From: Roseivivax halodurans JCM 10272
Lineage (GTDB): Bacteria; Pseudomonadota; Alphaproteobacteria; Rhodobacterales; Rhodobacteraceae
Assembly: GCF_000521785.1 (NCBI RefSeq)
Contig: NZ_JALZ01000010.1
Location: 1-64,000, forward strand
Length of the DNA: 64,000 nucleotides
Reading direction: 5' to 3'
Shown piece by piece: positions 33,355-42,512 of this stretch. Below the pieces are notes generated by a model. That model was not told where the DNA came from, did not search any database, and saw only the letters and a list, made by a program, of their open reading frames with translations. The number at the start of each line of letters is the position of its first letter. Position 1 is the stretch's first letter. A program made the position numbers and the translations under genes.

Positions 33355-36171
33355 TCAGTGCGCGGCGGCCCAGTTCATGCCCTGTCCGGCCTCCACGACG
33401 AGGGGCACGTCGAGTTTCACCACCGGGTCGGCGGCGCCTTCCATGATCTCCTTGGCGCGGGCGATCAGCGCGTCCGCTGTGTCTGCCTGCACCTCGAAGA
33501 GAAGTTCGTCGTGGACCTGAAGCAGCATCTGCGCCTTCGGGCCGAATTCCGCGATGGCGTCCGGCATGCGGACCATGGCACGGCGGATGATGTCGGCGGC
33601 GGTGCCCTGGATCGGCGCGTTGATCGCGGCGCGGCGGGCAAAGCCGGCGCGGGGGCCCTTTGCGTTGATCTCGGGCGTGTGGATCACCCGGCCGAAGAGC
33701 GTCTCGACGCGGCCGGTCTTCTTCGCGAAGTCCGTGGTCGCGTCCATATAGGCCTTGATGCCGGGGAAACGCTCGAAATAGCGGTCGATGAAGCCCTGCG
33801 CGTCGGCGCGGGGGATGCGCAGGTTGCGGGCGAGGCCGAAGCCCGAGATGCCGTAGATGACGCCGAAGTTGATCGCCTTGGCCTGCCGGCGGATCTCGGG
33901 CGTCATCTCCTCGAGGGGAACGTTGAACATCTCGGACGCGGTCATCGCGTGGATGTCGAGCCCGTCGCGGAAGGCCTGTTTCAGCGTCTCGATCCCGGCG
34001 ACATGGGCGAGGATGCGCAGCTCGATCTGGGAATAGTCGAGGCTGACCAGCACATTGCCGTCCTCGGGCACGAAGGCCTCGCGGATGCGGCGGCCTTCCT
34101 CGGAGCGGACGGGAATGTTCTGCAGGTTCGGCTCGGTCGAGGCGAGCCGCCCCGTGTTGGCGCCGGCGATGGAGTAGGAGGTGTGCACGCGGCCCGTGAC
34201 CGGGTTGATGTGCTCCTGCAGCGCGTCGGTATAGGTCGATTTCAGCTTCGAGAGGCCCCGCCAGTCGAGGATGCGGGCGGGGAGGTCGTGGATCGTCGCG
34301 AGGTCCTCGAGCACGTCGGCGGGGGTCGAGTACTTGCCGTTCTTGCCCCGCTTGCCGCCTTCCATGCCCATCCGGTCGAAGAGGATCTCGCCGACCTGCG
34401 CCGGGCTCCCGACGTTGAAGCTCTCGCCTGCGAGCGTGTGGATCTCGTCCTCGAGCGCCGCCATCTTCTGGCTGAAGGCGGCGGACATGCGGCTGAGCGT
34501 GTCGCGGTCGACCTTGATGCCGTTCATCTCCATCGCGGCGAGGACCGGCACGAGCGGGCGCTCCATCGTCTCGTAGACGCGGGTGACATGCGCGCGGTGA
34601 AGCTGCGGCTTGAAGAGTTGCCAGAGCCGCAGCGTGATGTCGGCATCCTCGGCGGCGTATTTCGTCGCATCCTCGATCGGCACGCGGTCGAAGGTGATCT
34701 GGCTCTTGCCGGTGCCGATCACGTCCTTGATCGGGATCGGCTGGTGGCTGAGATAGCGCTCGGACAGGGTATCCATGCCGTGGCCGTGCTCGCCGCCGTT
34801 CATGGCATAGGACATGAGCATCGTGTCGTCGATCGGGGCCATGACGATGCCGACGCGGGCGAGGATCTTGGCGTCGTACTTCATGTTCTGGCCGATCTTC
34901 ATGACCGCCGGGTCCTGGAGCAAGTCCCTCAGCGCATCGAGCGCGGCGTCCTTGTCGACCTGATCGGGCAGCAGCTCTCCGGGGCCGAAGAGATCGCCGT
35001 CGCCCTGGGCGCGGTGGGTGAGCGGCAGGTAGGCCGCCTCTCCGGGCTCGATGCAGAGCGAGACGCCGACGAGTTCGGCGGTCATCTCGTTGAGCCCCGT
35101 GGTCTCGGTGTCGATGGCGACCCAGCCGCGCTCGCGCGCCTTGCCGATCCAGGTGTTCAGGGTCTCGAGGTCGCGGATGCAGACGTAATCCTCGGGCACG
35201 AAGGGCAGGGCTTCGGGCATGTCGCCTTCCGCCTTGTCCGCGGTCTCGGGCGCCTTGTCGGGGATGGTCGGCGGCTCGATCCCGAGCTGCTCGGCGATGC
35301 GGCGGGTGAGGGAGCGGAACTCCATCTCCGCGAGGAAGGCCATGAGCGCCTCGGGGTCGGGATCGCGCAGCTCCAGATCCTCAATGGAGAAGGGCAGCGT
35401 CATGTCGCAGTCGAGCTGGACGAGCTTCTTCGAGAGGAGGATCTGCTCGCGGTATTCGAGCAGCGTCTCGCGGCGCTTCTTCTGCTTGATCTCGCCGGCG
35501 CGGTCGAGAAGCTCCTCGAGCGTGCCGTATTCGTTCAGCAGGAGCGCCGCGGTCTTCACGCCGATACCGGGCGCGCCGGGGACGTTGTCGACCGAATCGC
35601 CGGCGAGCGCCTGCACGTCGACGACCCTGTCGGGCCCGACGCCGAACTTCTCCATCACGCCCTCGGCGTCGATGCGGCGGTTCTTCATGGCGTCGAACAT
35701 CTCGACCCCGTCGCCGACGAGCTGCATGAGGTCCTTGTCGGAGGACACGATGGTCACGCGGCCGCCCGCTTCCTTGGCCTGAGCGCAGAGCGTGCCGATG
35801 ATGTCGTCCGCCTCGAAGCCCTCGATCTCCTTGCAGGCGATGTTGAAGGCCTCGGTCGCGCGACGGGTCAGCGGGATCTGCGGGCGCATCTCCTCTGGCA
35901 TTGCCTCGCGGTTGGCCTTGTACTGATCGTAGAGATCGTTGCGGAAGGTGTGGCTGCCCTTGTCGAAGATCACCGCGATGTGGGTGGGGGCGTCCGCGCC
36001 GTGATCGTGGCCGATATAGCGGCGCAGCATGTCGCAGAAGCCCTGCACAGCGCCGACGGGCAGGCCGTCGGACTTGCGCGTCAGCGGCGGCAGCGCGTGG
36101 AAGGCCCGGAAGATGAAGGCCGATCCGTCGATCAGGTGCAGGTGGCAGCCTTTGCCGAAGCTCTCGCTCAT
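33355..36171 (-). CDS. polA: DNA polymerase I
   Basis: Repair and Okazaki-fragment polymerase, 938 aa, with all three activities readable: 5' nuclease (about 1-300; LIDGSAFIFRAFHAL, IVSSDKDLMQLV, GVGPDRVVDVQALAGDSVDNVPG), 3'-5' exonuclease (about 335-530; WVAIDTETTGLNEM with the Asp/Glu pair, NMKYDAKILARVG) and polymerase (LVSLDYSQIELRILAHVAG motif A, RRQAKAINFGVIYG motif B, LQVHDELLFEV motif C). The exonuclease acidic residues are present, so proofreading is expected. No LexA-type box was found upstream. Confidence 0.97.
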   Translation of the reverse strand: MSESFGKGCHLHLIDGSAFIFRAFHALPPLTRKSDGLPVGAVQGFCDMLRRYIGHDHGADAPTHIAVIFDKGSHTFRNDLYDQYKANREAMPEEMRPQIPLTRRATEAFNIACKEIEGFEADDIIGTLCAQAKEAGGRVTIVSSDKDLMQLVGDGVEMFDAMKNRRIDAEGVMEKFGVGPDRVVDVQALAGDSVDNVPGAPGIGVKTAALLLNEYGTLEELLDRAGEIKQKKRRETLLEYREQILLSKKLVQLDCDMTLPFSIEDLELRDPDPEALMAFLAEMEFRSLTRRIAEQLGIEPPTIPDKAPETADKAEGDMPEALPFVPEDYVCIRDLETLNTWIGKARERGWVAIDTETTGLNEMTAELVGVSLCIEPGEAAYLPLTHRAQGDGDLFGPGELLPDQVDKDAALDALRDLLQDPAVMKIGQNMKYDAKILARVGIVMAPIDDTMLMSYAMNGGEHGHGMDTLSERYLSHQPIPIKDVIGTGKSQITFDRVPIEDATKYAAEDADITLRLWQLFKPQLHRAHVTRVYETMERPLVPVLAAMEMNGIKVDRDTLSRMSAAFSQKMAALEDEIHTLAGESFNVGSPAQVGEILFDRMGMEGGKRGKNGKYSTPADVLEDLATIHDLPARILDWRGLSKLKSTYTDALQEHINPVTGRVHTSYSIAGANTGRLASTEPNLQNIPVRSEEGRRIREAFVPEDGNVLVSLDYSQIELRILAHVAGIETLKQAFRDGLDIHAMTASEMFNVPLEEMTPEIRRQAKAINFGVIYGISGFGLARNLRIPRADAQGFIDRYFERFPGIKAYMDATTDFAKKTGRVETLFGRVIHTPEINAKGPRAGFARRAAINAPIQGTAADIIRRAMVRMPDAIAEFGPKAQMLLQVHDELLFEVQADTADALIARAKEIMEGAADPVVKLDVPLVVEAGQGMNWAAAH

Positions 36172-36243
36172 CTCGCGGATCCCTTGTCGCTCGTCGCTCA
36201 GGGGCCTTCTGACACGAAGGCCGCGCGGCTTCCAGATGGCGAT

Positions 36244-36933
36244 CTAGGGGGCGATGCCCTCGATGGGCAGGGCCGCGGCGAGGAAGACCGCGACGAAGAA
36301 CACGATGGAGGCGATGACGACGAAGAGATGCCAGATCGTATTGTGATAGCGGACCGTCTGGAGCGCGAGGAAAATCGTGCCTGCAGAATAGAGCGTGCCG
36401 CCGACGATCATCAGGACGACGACCGACCAGGGCAGGCGTTCCAGCACGTCCTGCCCGCCGACGAGCACGGCCCAGCCCATGGCGAGGCCGATGCCGATCC
36501 CGAGGAGGGTCGAACGGTCGCGCAGGATGAAGGAGAGCGCGGTCGCGCCCGCCGCGGCGGTCCAGATCGCGGTCAGAAGGCCGCTGCCGGCGCCGGAAAA
36601 GAGCGCGAAGGGCGTGTAGGTCCCGGCGATCTTGAAGTGGATCGCGGAATGGTCGAGCCGCCGGAAAAGATCGGTCCAGCGCGGCCGGCCGACATGGTTG
36701 TAGAGCAGCGAGCAGAGCAGCATGAGGATCAGCGTCGCGCCGTAGATCGACACGCCGGTGATTCCGGCCGCGTCGCCGCGCCAGACCGCCGTCAGGGTGA
36801 TCAGCACCGGCACCGCGCCGAGCGCCAGAACGAGCCCCGCGAGGTGAACGGCGACATCGCTCGCCAGTTCGGCTCGGGTATAGGACCGCCCGGTAGGGAC
36901 CGGCGGCGCAGATGGGGTATCGGCCTCGCTCAT
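36244..36933 (-). CDS. Hemolysin III family (PAQR-like, TrhA) membrane protein
   Basis: A 229-aa inner-membrane protein with seven predicted helices. Family marks are SLLYNHVGRPRWTDLFRRLDHSAIHFKIAGTYTPF (Asp/His putative metal ligands) and the late YHNTIWHLFVVIAS with two more His. Homologues include hemolysin III and TrhA; the relation to adiponectin-receptor hydrolases suggests a zinc-dependent lipid hydrolase, unproven here. It lies 72 bp downstream of polA's start on the same strand. Confidence 0.88.
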   Translation of the reverse strand: MSEADTPSAPPVPTGRSYTRAELASDVAVHLAGLVLALGAVPVLITLTAVWRGDAAGITGVSIYGATLILMLLCSLLYNHVGRPRWTDLFRRLDHSAIHFKIAGTYTPFALFSGAGSGLLTAIWTAAAGATALSFILRDRSTLLGIGIGLAMGWAVLVGGQDVLERLPWSVVVLMIVGGTLYSAGTIFLALQTVRYHNTIWHLFVVIASIVFFVAVFLAAALPIEGIAP

Positions 36934-36982
36934 GCGCTTAATGTAGCGTAGGAACGGCCGCGCTCAAAGGCTGGCGAAGGTC

Positions 36983-37162
36983 TCAGACCCTGCCTTCGAA
37001 GTCACGGTGAATGAACTTTGCATCACAATAGCCGCATTCGGCCCAGCCGCGGTCTTCGGGGATCTGCAGCCAGACCCGGGGATGCCCGAGCGCTCCTTCT
37101 CCGCCGTCGCAGGCCACGCGGTAGCTGTCGACGATCTTGGTTTCCGGCGCGTCGGTCGTCAT
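36983..37162 (-). CDS. Zinc-finger (CHCC-type) protein
   Basis: A 59-aa protein with a single zf-CHCC motif: Cys18, His27, Cys43 and Cys46 ([17 protein letters not shown] and [10 protein letters not shown]). It resembles the bacterial homologue of the mitochondrial complex I subunit NDUFS6, which binds zinc and helps complex I assembly; that role is inferred. ATG 37162 gives the usual start; the longer in-frame N-terminus is unsupported. Divergent from the ABC ATPase gene. Confidence 0.87.
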   Translation of the reverse strand: MTTDAPETKIVDSYRVACDGGEGALGHPRVWLQIPEDRGWAECGYCDAKFIHRDFEGRV

Positions 37163-37238
37163 CTGGGGGCTCCCCTCTCGCATCTCGGGCACTAGCTGCG
37201 TTATGACCGAGCGGCAGAACGGGAGCAAGGCCAACACC

Positions 37239-38186
37239 ATGAGCGACGCGGCGATCCGGATCAAAGGATTGAAGAAAACCTACGCGGGCAGCCACGGCCA
37301 GCCTCCGAAAGAGGCGCTGAGGGGCGTGGACCTCGAGGTGCCGAGGGGCTCGGTCTTCGGCCTGCTCGGCCCCAACGGCGCGGGCAAATCCACCCTCATC
37401 AACATCCTCGCGGGGCTCGTCGTGAAGACGGCCGGCAAGGTCGAGATCTGGGGCTGGGACCAGGACACCAACCCGCGGCAGTCGAGGGCCTCGATCGGCG
37501 TGATGCCGCAGGAGCTGAATCTCGACCCGTTCTTCACGCCGCGCGGGGCGCTCGAGGTGCAGGCCGGGCTCTACGGCGTGCCGAAGAAGCAGCGGCGCTC
37601 GGACGAGATCCTGCGCACCGTAGGGCTCGAGGACAAGGCCGAGGCCTATGCGCGCACCCTTTCGGGCGGTATGCGGCGGCGGCTGCTGCTGGCCAAGGCG
37701 CTGGTGCATCACCCGCACGTGCTGATCCTCGACGAGCCGACTGCGGGCGTCGACATCGAGCTGCGCGAGATGCTCTGGGAGAACGTCCGCAAGCTCAACG
37801 TGGAGCAGGGCATGACGGTGATCCTCACGACGCACTACCTCGAGGAAGCCGAGAAGATGTGCGGCGACATCGCCATCATCAACGACGGCGCGGTTGTGGC
37901 GCGGGACCGGACGTCAAACCTGCTCGGACAGATCGACGCGCGGACCATGGTCATCGTGCCCGAGACCACACCGAACGCGCTGCCGCAGCATCCCGAGCTC
38001 GAGGTCGAGACGCGTGAGGACGGGGCGATCGCGGTGACGTATCACGCCAATCAGACGAGCGCGGAGCGGGTGCTCGACGCGGTGCGCGAGGCGGGCATCC
38101 GGATCGCCGACGTCCGCACCGAGCAGGCCGATCTCGAGGACGTCTTCCTCAACCTCACCCGCGGCGCGCACAAGCGGTCCGCATGA
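37239..38186 (+). CDS. ABC transporter ATP-binding protein (ABC-2/DrrA type)
   Basis: Cytosolic ATPase subunit, 315 aa, with Walker [10 protein letters not shown] (44-52), signature [15 protein letters not shown], Walker [13 protein letters not shown] and H-loop [12 protein letters not shown]; the C-terminal 90 residues form a DrrA-like domain. Such proteins normally pair with an ABC-2 permease for export, but none is adjacent; the next gene encodes a nitrilase-fold enzyme overlapping by ATGA. ATG 37239 is preferred (AAGG eight bases upstream); ATG 37203 is possible. Confidence 0.87.
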   Translation: MSDAAIRIKGLKKTYAGSHGQPPKEALRGVDLEVPRGSVFGLLGPNGAGKSTLINILAGLVVKTAGKVEIWGWDQDTNPRQSRASIGVMPQELNLDPFFTPRGALEVQAGLYGVPKKQRRSDEILRTVGLEDKAEAYARTLSGGMRRRLLLAKALVHHPHVLILDEPTAGVDIELREMLWENVRKLNVEQGMTVILTTHYLEEAEKMCGDIAIINDGAVVARDRTSNLLGQIDARTMVIVPETTPNALPQHPELEVETREDGAIAVTYHANQTSAERVLDAVREAGIRIADVRTEQADLEDVFLNLTRGAHKRSA

Positions 38187-39067
38187 AGGTCGCGACCGCC
38201 GCATATCCGCTCGACGTGCTGCCCACATGGGGCGTCTATGCCGACAAGATCGCCCGCTGGGTCGGCGAGGCGGCGGGAGAGGGTGCGGAGCTTCTGGTCT
38301 TTCCCGAATACGGCGCGATGGAGCTTGCGACGCTCGACGGGCCGGCGGTGGCAGGCAATCTCGAGGCGTCGCTCGCCGCGGTCTCGGCGCGGATGGGGCA
38401 CGTGGCGGCGCTGCATTCTGCGCTCGCCCGCCATTACGGGGTGCACATCCTCTCGTCCTCGGGTCCGGTTTTCGATCCCGCCATTTCCTATCGTCCGGTG
38501 AACCGGGCGATGCTGTTCACCCCCGGTGGCCAGGTCGGTGTTCAGGACAAGCAGATCATGACCCGCTTCGAGCGCGAGGTCTGGGGCGTGGTTCCGGGCG
38601 GACCGCTCCGGCTCTTCGACACGGCGCTGGGGCGGATCGGCATCCTGATCTGCTACGATTCGGAATATCCGCTGCTGGCGCGCGCGGTTGCGGACGCGGA
38701 CATGCTGCTTGTGCCGTCCTGCACCGAGGCGCTCGCGGGTTACTGGCGCGTGCGGATCGGCGCAATGGCGCGGGCGCTCGAGCAGCAATGCGTCACGGTC
38801 ATGTCCTCCACTGTAGGCGATGCGCCGTGGTCCGAGGCGGTCGACACCAACGTGGGCGCGGGCGGGGTCTTCGGGCCGCCGGATGTGGGCTTTCCGCCAA
38901 CGGGCGTGATCGCGGCGGGCGAGATGAACGCGCCCGGCTGGACCTACGCGCATGTTGACCTCGCGCAGGTCGCGGCGGTGCGGGCGGACGGCGTGGTGCT
39001 CAACCGCGCGCATTGGGCCGAGCAGGGACCGCGCAGCGGCCCGCCGCAGGTGGTGCCGCTCGCCTGA
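38183..39067 (+). CDS. Carbon-nitrogen hydrolase (nitrilase superfamily)
   Basis: Predicted amidase/hydrolase, 294 aa, with the catalytic triad intact: Glu42 in FPEYGAME, Lys123 in DKQIMTRFE and Cys157 in LICYDSEYP. The substrate is unknown; the subgroup is commonly annotated as carbon-nitrogen hydrolase. Its start overlaps the ABC ATPase stop (ATGA), so the two are coupled, which may mean the ATPase exports or responds to a product of this enzyme. That link is speculation. Confidence 0.87.
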   Translation: MKVATAAYPLDVLPTWGVYADKIARWVGEAAGEGAELLVFPEYGAMELATLDGPAVAGNLEASLAAVSARMGHVAALHSALARHYGVHILSSSGPVFDPAISYRPVNRAMLFTPGGQVGVQDKQIMTRFEREVWGVVPGGPLRLFDTALGRIGILICYDSEYPLLARAVADADMLLVPSCTEALAGYWRVRIGAMARALEQQCVTVMSSTVGDAPWSEAVDTNVGAGGVFGPPDVGFPPTGVIAAGEMNAPGWTYAHVDLAQVAAVRADGVVLNRAHWAEQGPRSGPPQVVPLA

Positions 39068-39168
39068 CCCTCCGATTGGGGCTTGAAAACTTCGCCGTTT
39101 GGGACAATTAAGGCGCATCGAACGGGGTGGTGCGTGGCGCCGCCCCCGAACGCAATTCAGGAGAGACC

Positions 39169-39387
39169 ATGGCCAAGGAAGATACGCTCGAATTTCCCGG
39201 TGTCGTGAAGGAACTCCTGCCCAACGCGACGTTCCGGGTCGAGCTAGAGAATGGCCATGAGATCATCGCGCATACGGCAGGAAAGATGCGGAAGAATCGC
39301 ATCCGGGTTCTGGCCGGCGACAAGGTGCAGGTGGAGATGACGCCCTACGATCTGACAAAGGGCCGCATCAACTACCGCTTCAAGTGA
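39169..39387 (+). CDS. infA: Translation initiation factor IF-1
   Basis: A 72-aa OB-fold protein that blocks the ribosomal A site during initiation. The sequence [19 protein letters not shown] through [13 protein letters not shown] is the standard IF-1, with the alphaproteobacterial Phe/Pro variant near position 9. SD CAGGAGAG. TTGAAA at 39083-39088 with an AT-rich stretch 17 bases later may be its promoter. A strong terminator follows, separating it from maf, although some read-through is likely. Confidence 0.98.
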   Translation: MAKEDTLEFPGVVKELLPNATFRVELENGHEIIAHTAGKMRKNRIRVLAGDKVQVEMTPYDLTKGRINYRFK

Positions 39388-39408
39388 TCCGTTTATCACG
39401 GACGAGTG

Positions 39409-39429
39409 CGGGGCCTTCGGGCCCCGTTT
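39409..39429 (+). terminator. Rho-independent terminator after infA
   Basis: CGGGGCC-TTCG-GGCCCCG, a 7-bp stem with a stable TTCG tetraloop, followed by TTTG, 21 bp beyond the infA stop. The maf SD begins 12 bases later. Confidence 0.7.
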
Positions 39430-39448
39430 GCATGCGCGGAGAGACCTC

Positions 39449-40024
39449 ATGAAGCTCATTCTCGGATCCGGCTCGCCCCGGCGGCGCGAATTGCTTGCGC
39501 AGCTCGGGATCGAGGCGGACGACATCCGCCCGCCCGAGATCGACGAGACGCCCGAGAAGGGCGAGCTGCCGCGCCCCTATTGCCAGCGCATGGCGCGCGA
39601 GAAGGCGCAGGCGGTCGTGGCGGACGAGGCCGACGTGGTGCTGTCGGCGGACACGACGGTGGCGCTCGGACGGCGCATTCTCGGCAAGGCCGCGGACGAG
39701 GCCGAGGCCGAGGAGTTCCTGCGGGCCATGTCCGGCCGGCGGCACCGGGTGGTGACCGCCGTGGCGGTCCGCAAGGGCGGCAGGCTCTGGGAGCGGGACG
39801 TGGTCACGCGGGTGAAGATGAAGCCGCTGTCGAACGCCGAGATCCGCGGCTACATCGCCACCGGGGACTGGCAGGGCAAGGCGGGCGCCTACGGGATACA
39901 GGGGCCCGCGGGCGCGCTGGTGCCATGGATCTCGGGGAGCTTTACCGCCGTCGTGGGCCTGCCGCTCGCCGAGACCGCGGGGCTCTTGCAAGCGGCCGGG
40001 TGGCCGGTCTGGAGGACGACATGA
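39449..40024 (+). CDS. maf: Maf family nucleoside-triphosphate pyrophosphatase
   Basis: House-cleaning pyrophosphatase acting on non-canonical or excess nucleoside triphosphates, 191 aa. Motifs: [44 protein letters not shown] and the late [35 protein letters not shown]. The subtype (dTTP/UTP or m7GTP) is not certain; the SPRR-ELL and ADTTV patterns are shared. ATG 39449 has GGAGAG upstream. Coupled to the RNase gene by ATGA. Confidence 0.93.
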   Translation: MKLILGSGSPRRRELLAQLGIEADDIRPPEIDETPEKGELPRPYCQRMAREKAQAVVADEADVVLSADTTVALGRRILGKAADEAEAEEFLRAMSGRRHRVVTAVAVRKGGRLWERDVVTRVKMKPLSNAEIRGYIATGDWQGKAGAYGIQGPAGALVPWISGSFTAVVGLPLAETAGLLQAAGWPVWRTT

Positions 40025-41052
40025 AGGGCGCGACCATTGCTCTCGACGAGCTGAACGGCCGCGAGGCGGCGGCGCTGGTCGTGGACGGACGGCTCGAGGA
40101 TCTCTTCCTCGACGGGGGCGGCGCGCTGCCCGGCACGATCTATCGCGGGGTCGCTGGACGTCCCATGAAGGGGCAGGGCGGCATCTTTTTCGACACGCCC
40201 GATGGGTCTGCCTATCTGCGGCAGATCAAGGGGATCTCCCCTGGCGAGGCGCGCATCCTTCAGGTCACGGGATTTGCCGAGCCCGGCAAGGCGATCCCGG
40301 TCACCGACCGCGTGCTCTTCAAGAGCCGCTACGCCATCGTCACGCCCGGCGCGCCCGGCATCAACGTGTCGAAGGCGATCAAGGACGACGAGATGCGCGA
40401 TGCGCTGCGGGGACTCGCGCGCGAGGTCTTCGACAGCGAGGACGGGCTGATCCTGCGTTCGTCCTGCGCGGGCGCCGACGAGGAGGACGTCGCCGAGGAC
40501 ATCCGGCAGATGGCCGAGCTCTCGAAGGCGGCGATGGCGGACGCCTCGGGCGGCGCGGAGGTTCTTGTCGAGGGCGACGGAGCACATGCCCGTGCGTGGC
40601 GCGAATGGACGATGCGCGCCGAGGTCGACCGCGATGCGGGCAGTTTCGAGCGGCACGGCGTGCTCGATGCGATCGACGCGCTGGGCGCGGCGGACGTCCC
40701 TCTCGGGGGCGGTGCGTCCATGGCGGTCGAACTGACGCGCGCGCTGGTTGCCGTCGACGTGAACACCGGCGGCGACACGTCCCCGGCGGCGGGCCTCAAG
40801 GCAACCATCGCGGCCCTGCGCGAGCTGCCGCGGCAGCTGCGCCTGCGGGGGCTCGGGGGCCTTGTCACGGTCGATCCCGCGCCGATCCCCAAGAAGGAGC
40901 GCAAGCAGATCGAGCAGGTGCTCCGGGCCGCGCTAAAGACCGACAGCGTGGAGACGAACTTCGCCGGGTGGACGCCGATGGGCAATCTCGAGCTGCAGCG
41001 CAAGCGCGACCGCCCGGCGCTTGCCGAGATACTGAGAGGGGGCGCGCAATGA
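40021..41052 (+). CDS. Short ribonuclease E/G family protein
   Basis: Predicted endoribonuclease of 343 aa. The S1-like part ([20 protein letters not shown]), the 5'-sensor/RNase H-like region and the DNase I-like catalytic segment are present, with metal-binding Asp in [11 protein letters not shown] (about 246) and [11 protein letters not shown] (about 283). It ends about 60 residues later and lacks the CPxC zinc-link and the small domain of E. coli RNase E/G, so quaternary structure may differ. Start overlaps maf (ATGA); stop overlaps yacG (ATGA). Confidence 0.87.
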   Translation: MKGATIALDELNGREAAALVVDGRLEDLFLDGGGALPGTIYRGVAGRPMKGQGGIFFDTPDGSAYLRQIKGISPGEARILQVTGFAEPGKAIPVTDRVLFKSRYAIVTPGAPGINVSKAIKDDEMRDALRGLAREVFDSEDGLILRSSCAGADEEDVAEDIRQMAELSKAAMADASGGAEVLVEGDGAHARAWREWTMRAEVDRDAGSFERHGVLDAIDALGAADVPLGGGASMAVELTRALVAVDVNTGGDTSPAAGLKATIAALRELPRQLRLRGLGGLVTVDPAPIPKKERKQIEQVLRAALKTDSVETNFAGWTPMGNLELQRKRDRPALAEILRGGAQ

Positions 41053-41240
41053 GCTGTCCGATCTGCGCCCGGGAGACCGACCCGAAATACCGTCCGTTCT
41101 GCAGCCGGCGCTGCGCGGACGTGGACCTCGCCAAGTGGATGAGCGGGTCATACGCGGTGCCCTCGAGCGACCCCGAGGACATCGAGGAGGCGCTCGACGC
41201 CGCAGAACGGGCCGCCGAGGAACAGGGGAAGCTGAATTGA
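41049..41240 (+). CDS. yacG: DNA gyrase inhibitor YacG (zinc-binding)
   Basis: A 63-aa protein with the Cys4 zinc site CPIC (Cys3, Cys6) and FCSRRC (Cys18, Cys22), followed by ADVDLAKWMSGSYAVP, which is the YacG signature. In E. coli YacG binds GyrB and inhibits gyrase; here function is by homology. It is wedged between the RNase gene (ATGA overlap) and the aminotransferase (TTGA overlap). Confidence 0.93.
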   Translation: MSCPICARETDPKYRPFCSRRCADVDLAKWMSGSYAVPSSDPEDIEEALDAAERAAEEQGKLN

Positions 41241-42484
41241 CCTTTTCGCCCGAACTGATGGCCGAGATCCGCGGCCGCTTTGCCCATGTCGAGGAATGCC
41301 CCTTCGAAGGGCGCCGGATCTTCTTCGAGAACGCGGGCGGCGCGCTGACGCTGAAATCCGTGGTCGAGACGAGCGGCTTCTACGCCTCCGTGCCCGACAA
41401 CCAGGGCCGCGCGAACGGCGCGAGCGCCAAGCTCATGGAGACCATCGCGGCGGCAAAGGCCGAGGTTGCGGAGTTCTTCAATGCGCAGGGCGGAACCGTC
41501 TTCGTCGGCGAGAGCGGGACGGAGCTCCTGTTCCGGATGATCCGCGACGCCTGCCTCGGCGCGCCCGAAGGCGGCGTCGTGCTGGGCTCGACGGTGGAAC
41601 ATCCCGCGTCGCGGTCTGCCGCCGCGCGTTGGGCGGAGGTCACAGGGCGCGACTACGTCCAGATGCCGCATGACGACGCGCTCGGTCTCGTGACGCCCGA
41701 GGCCTACGCCGCGGCGGTCACGCCCGAGGTGCGTGTCGCGACGATCCTGCACACCTCGCCGGTCACCGGCATGGGCATGGACGTCGCCGGGATCTCGGCG
41801 GCGATCCGGGCGGTGGCACCCGAGGCGCTGATCGTCGTCGACGGAATTCAACATGCCTGCCACGGCTCGATCGACATCGCCTCCTACCGCATCGACGGCT
41901 ACGCGGTCTCGCCCTACAAGGTCTTTTCGCGCCACGGCTACGGCGTCGCCTGGGCCTCGGACCGACTGACGGCGCTCGGCCACGACGCGCTCGCGGGCGG
42001 GCCCGCTGGCAACTGGGAGCTCGGCACCCGCGACACCGGCGCCTACGCTACCCTGCGCGACGTGGTGGCCTATTTTGACTGGCTCGGCGGCGAGGTCTCG
42101 GAGGCGTGCGACCGTCGCGCTCGGATCGAGGCCGCGGCCGCGGCGATCCACGACCACGAGCGCACGCTGACCGATGCGATGCTCTGGGGGACGGACAACC
42201 TGCCGGGGCTCGCGCGCATGGACGGCATCACCATCGTCGGCGGGGCCGAGAACGCGGCGCGCGAGGGGCTCGTGACCTTCGCCGCGGAGGATCGGGCCGC
42301 GCCCGCCATCGTCGAGGCGCTGGAAGCGCGCGGCATCCGGGTGCACACGCGCAAGGCGGACCATTACTCCGGCAACATCCTGAGCCCGCTCGGGCTCGAG
42401 GGCGCGGTTCGCGTGTCCGTCTGCCACTACAACACGCTCGGCGAAGTGCGCGATTTCCTCGCCGCGATGCGCGAGATCGTGTGA
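41237..42484 (+). CDS. Class V aminotransferase-fold PLP enzyme (SufS/CsdA-like)
   Basis: A 415-aa fold-type I PLP enzyme. The internal aldimine Lys228 lies in AVSPYKVFSRHGYG, with the cofactor Asp202 in VVDGIQHACHG and the pocket His in TVEHPAS. The family includes cysteine desulfurases, but the C-terminal active-site Cys loop typical of SufS cannot be recognised, so the reaction is open. The likely start is TTG 41237, overlapping the yacG stop (TTGA) with AGGGG eight bases upstream; ATG 41258 is an alternative. Confidence 0.82.
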   Translation: MTFSPELMAEIRGRFAHVEECPFEGRRIFFENAGGALTLKSVVETSGFYASVPDNQGRANGASAKLMETIAAAKAEVAEFFNAQGGTVFVGESGTELLFRMIRDACLGAPEGGVVLGSTVEHPASRSAAARWAEVTGRDYVQMPHDDALGLVTPEAYAAAVTPEVRVATILHTSPVTGMGMDVAGISAAIRAVAPEALIVVDGIQHACHGSIDIASYRIDGYAVSPYKVFSRHGYGVAWASDRLTALGHDALAGGPAGNWELGTRDTGAYATLRDVVAYFDWLGGEVSEACDRRARIEAAAAAIHDHERTLTDAMLWGTDNLPGLARMDGITIVGGAENAAREGLVTFAAEDRAAPAIVEALEARGIRVHTRKADHYSGNILSPLGLEGAVRVSVCHYNTLGEVRDFLAAMREIV

Positions 42485-42512
42485 TCCGTGGAGGCTGACG
42501 CGCGCGAGCGGG

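Noticed and set aside
41237-42484. Calling the PLP enzyme a cysteine desulfurase (SufS)
   Set aside because: The C-terminal active-site cysteine loop is not recognisable and no suf genes are nearby, so only the fold is assigned.
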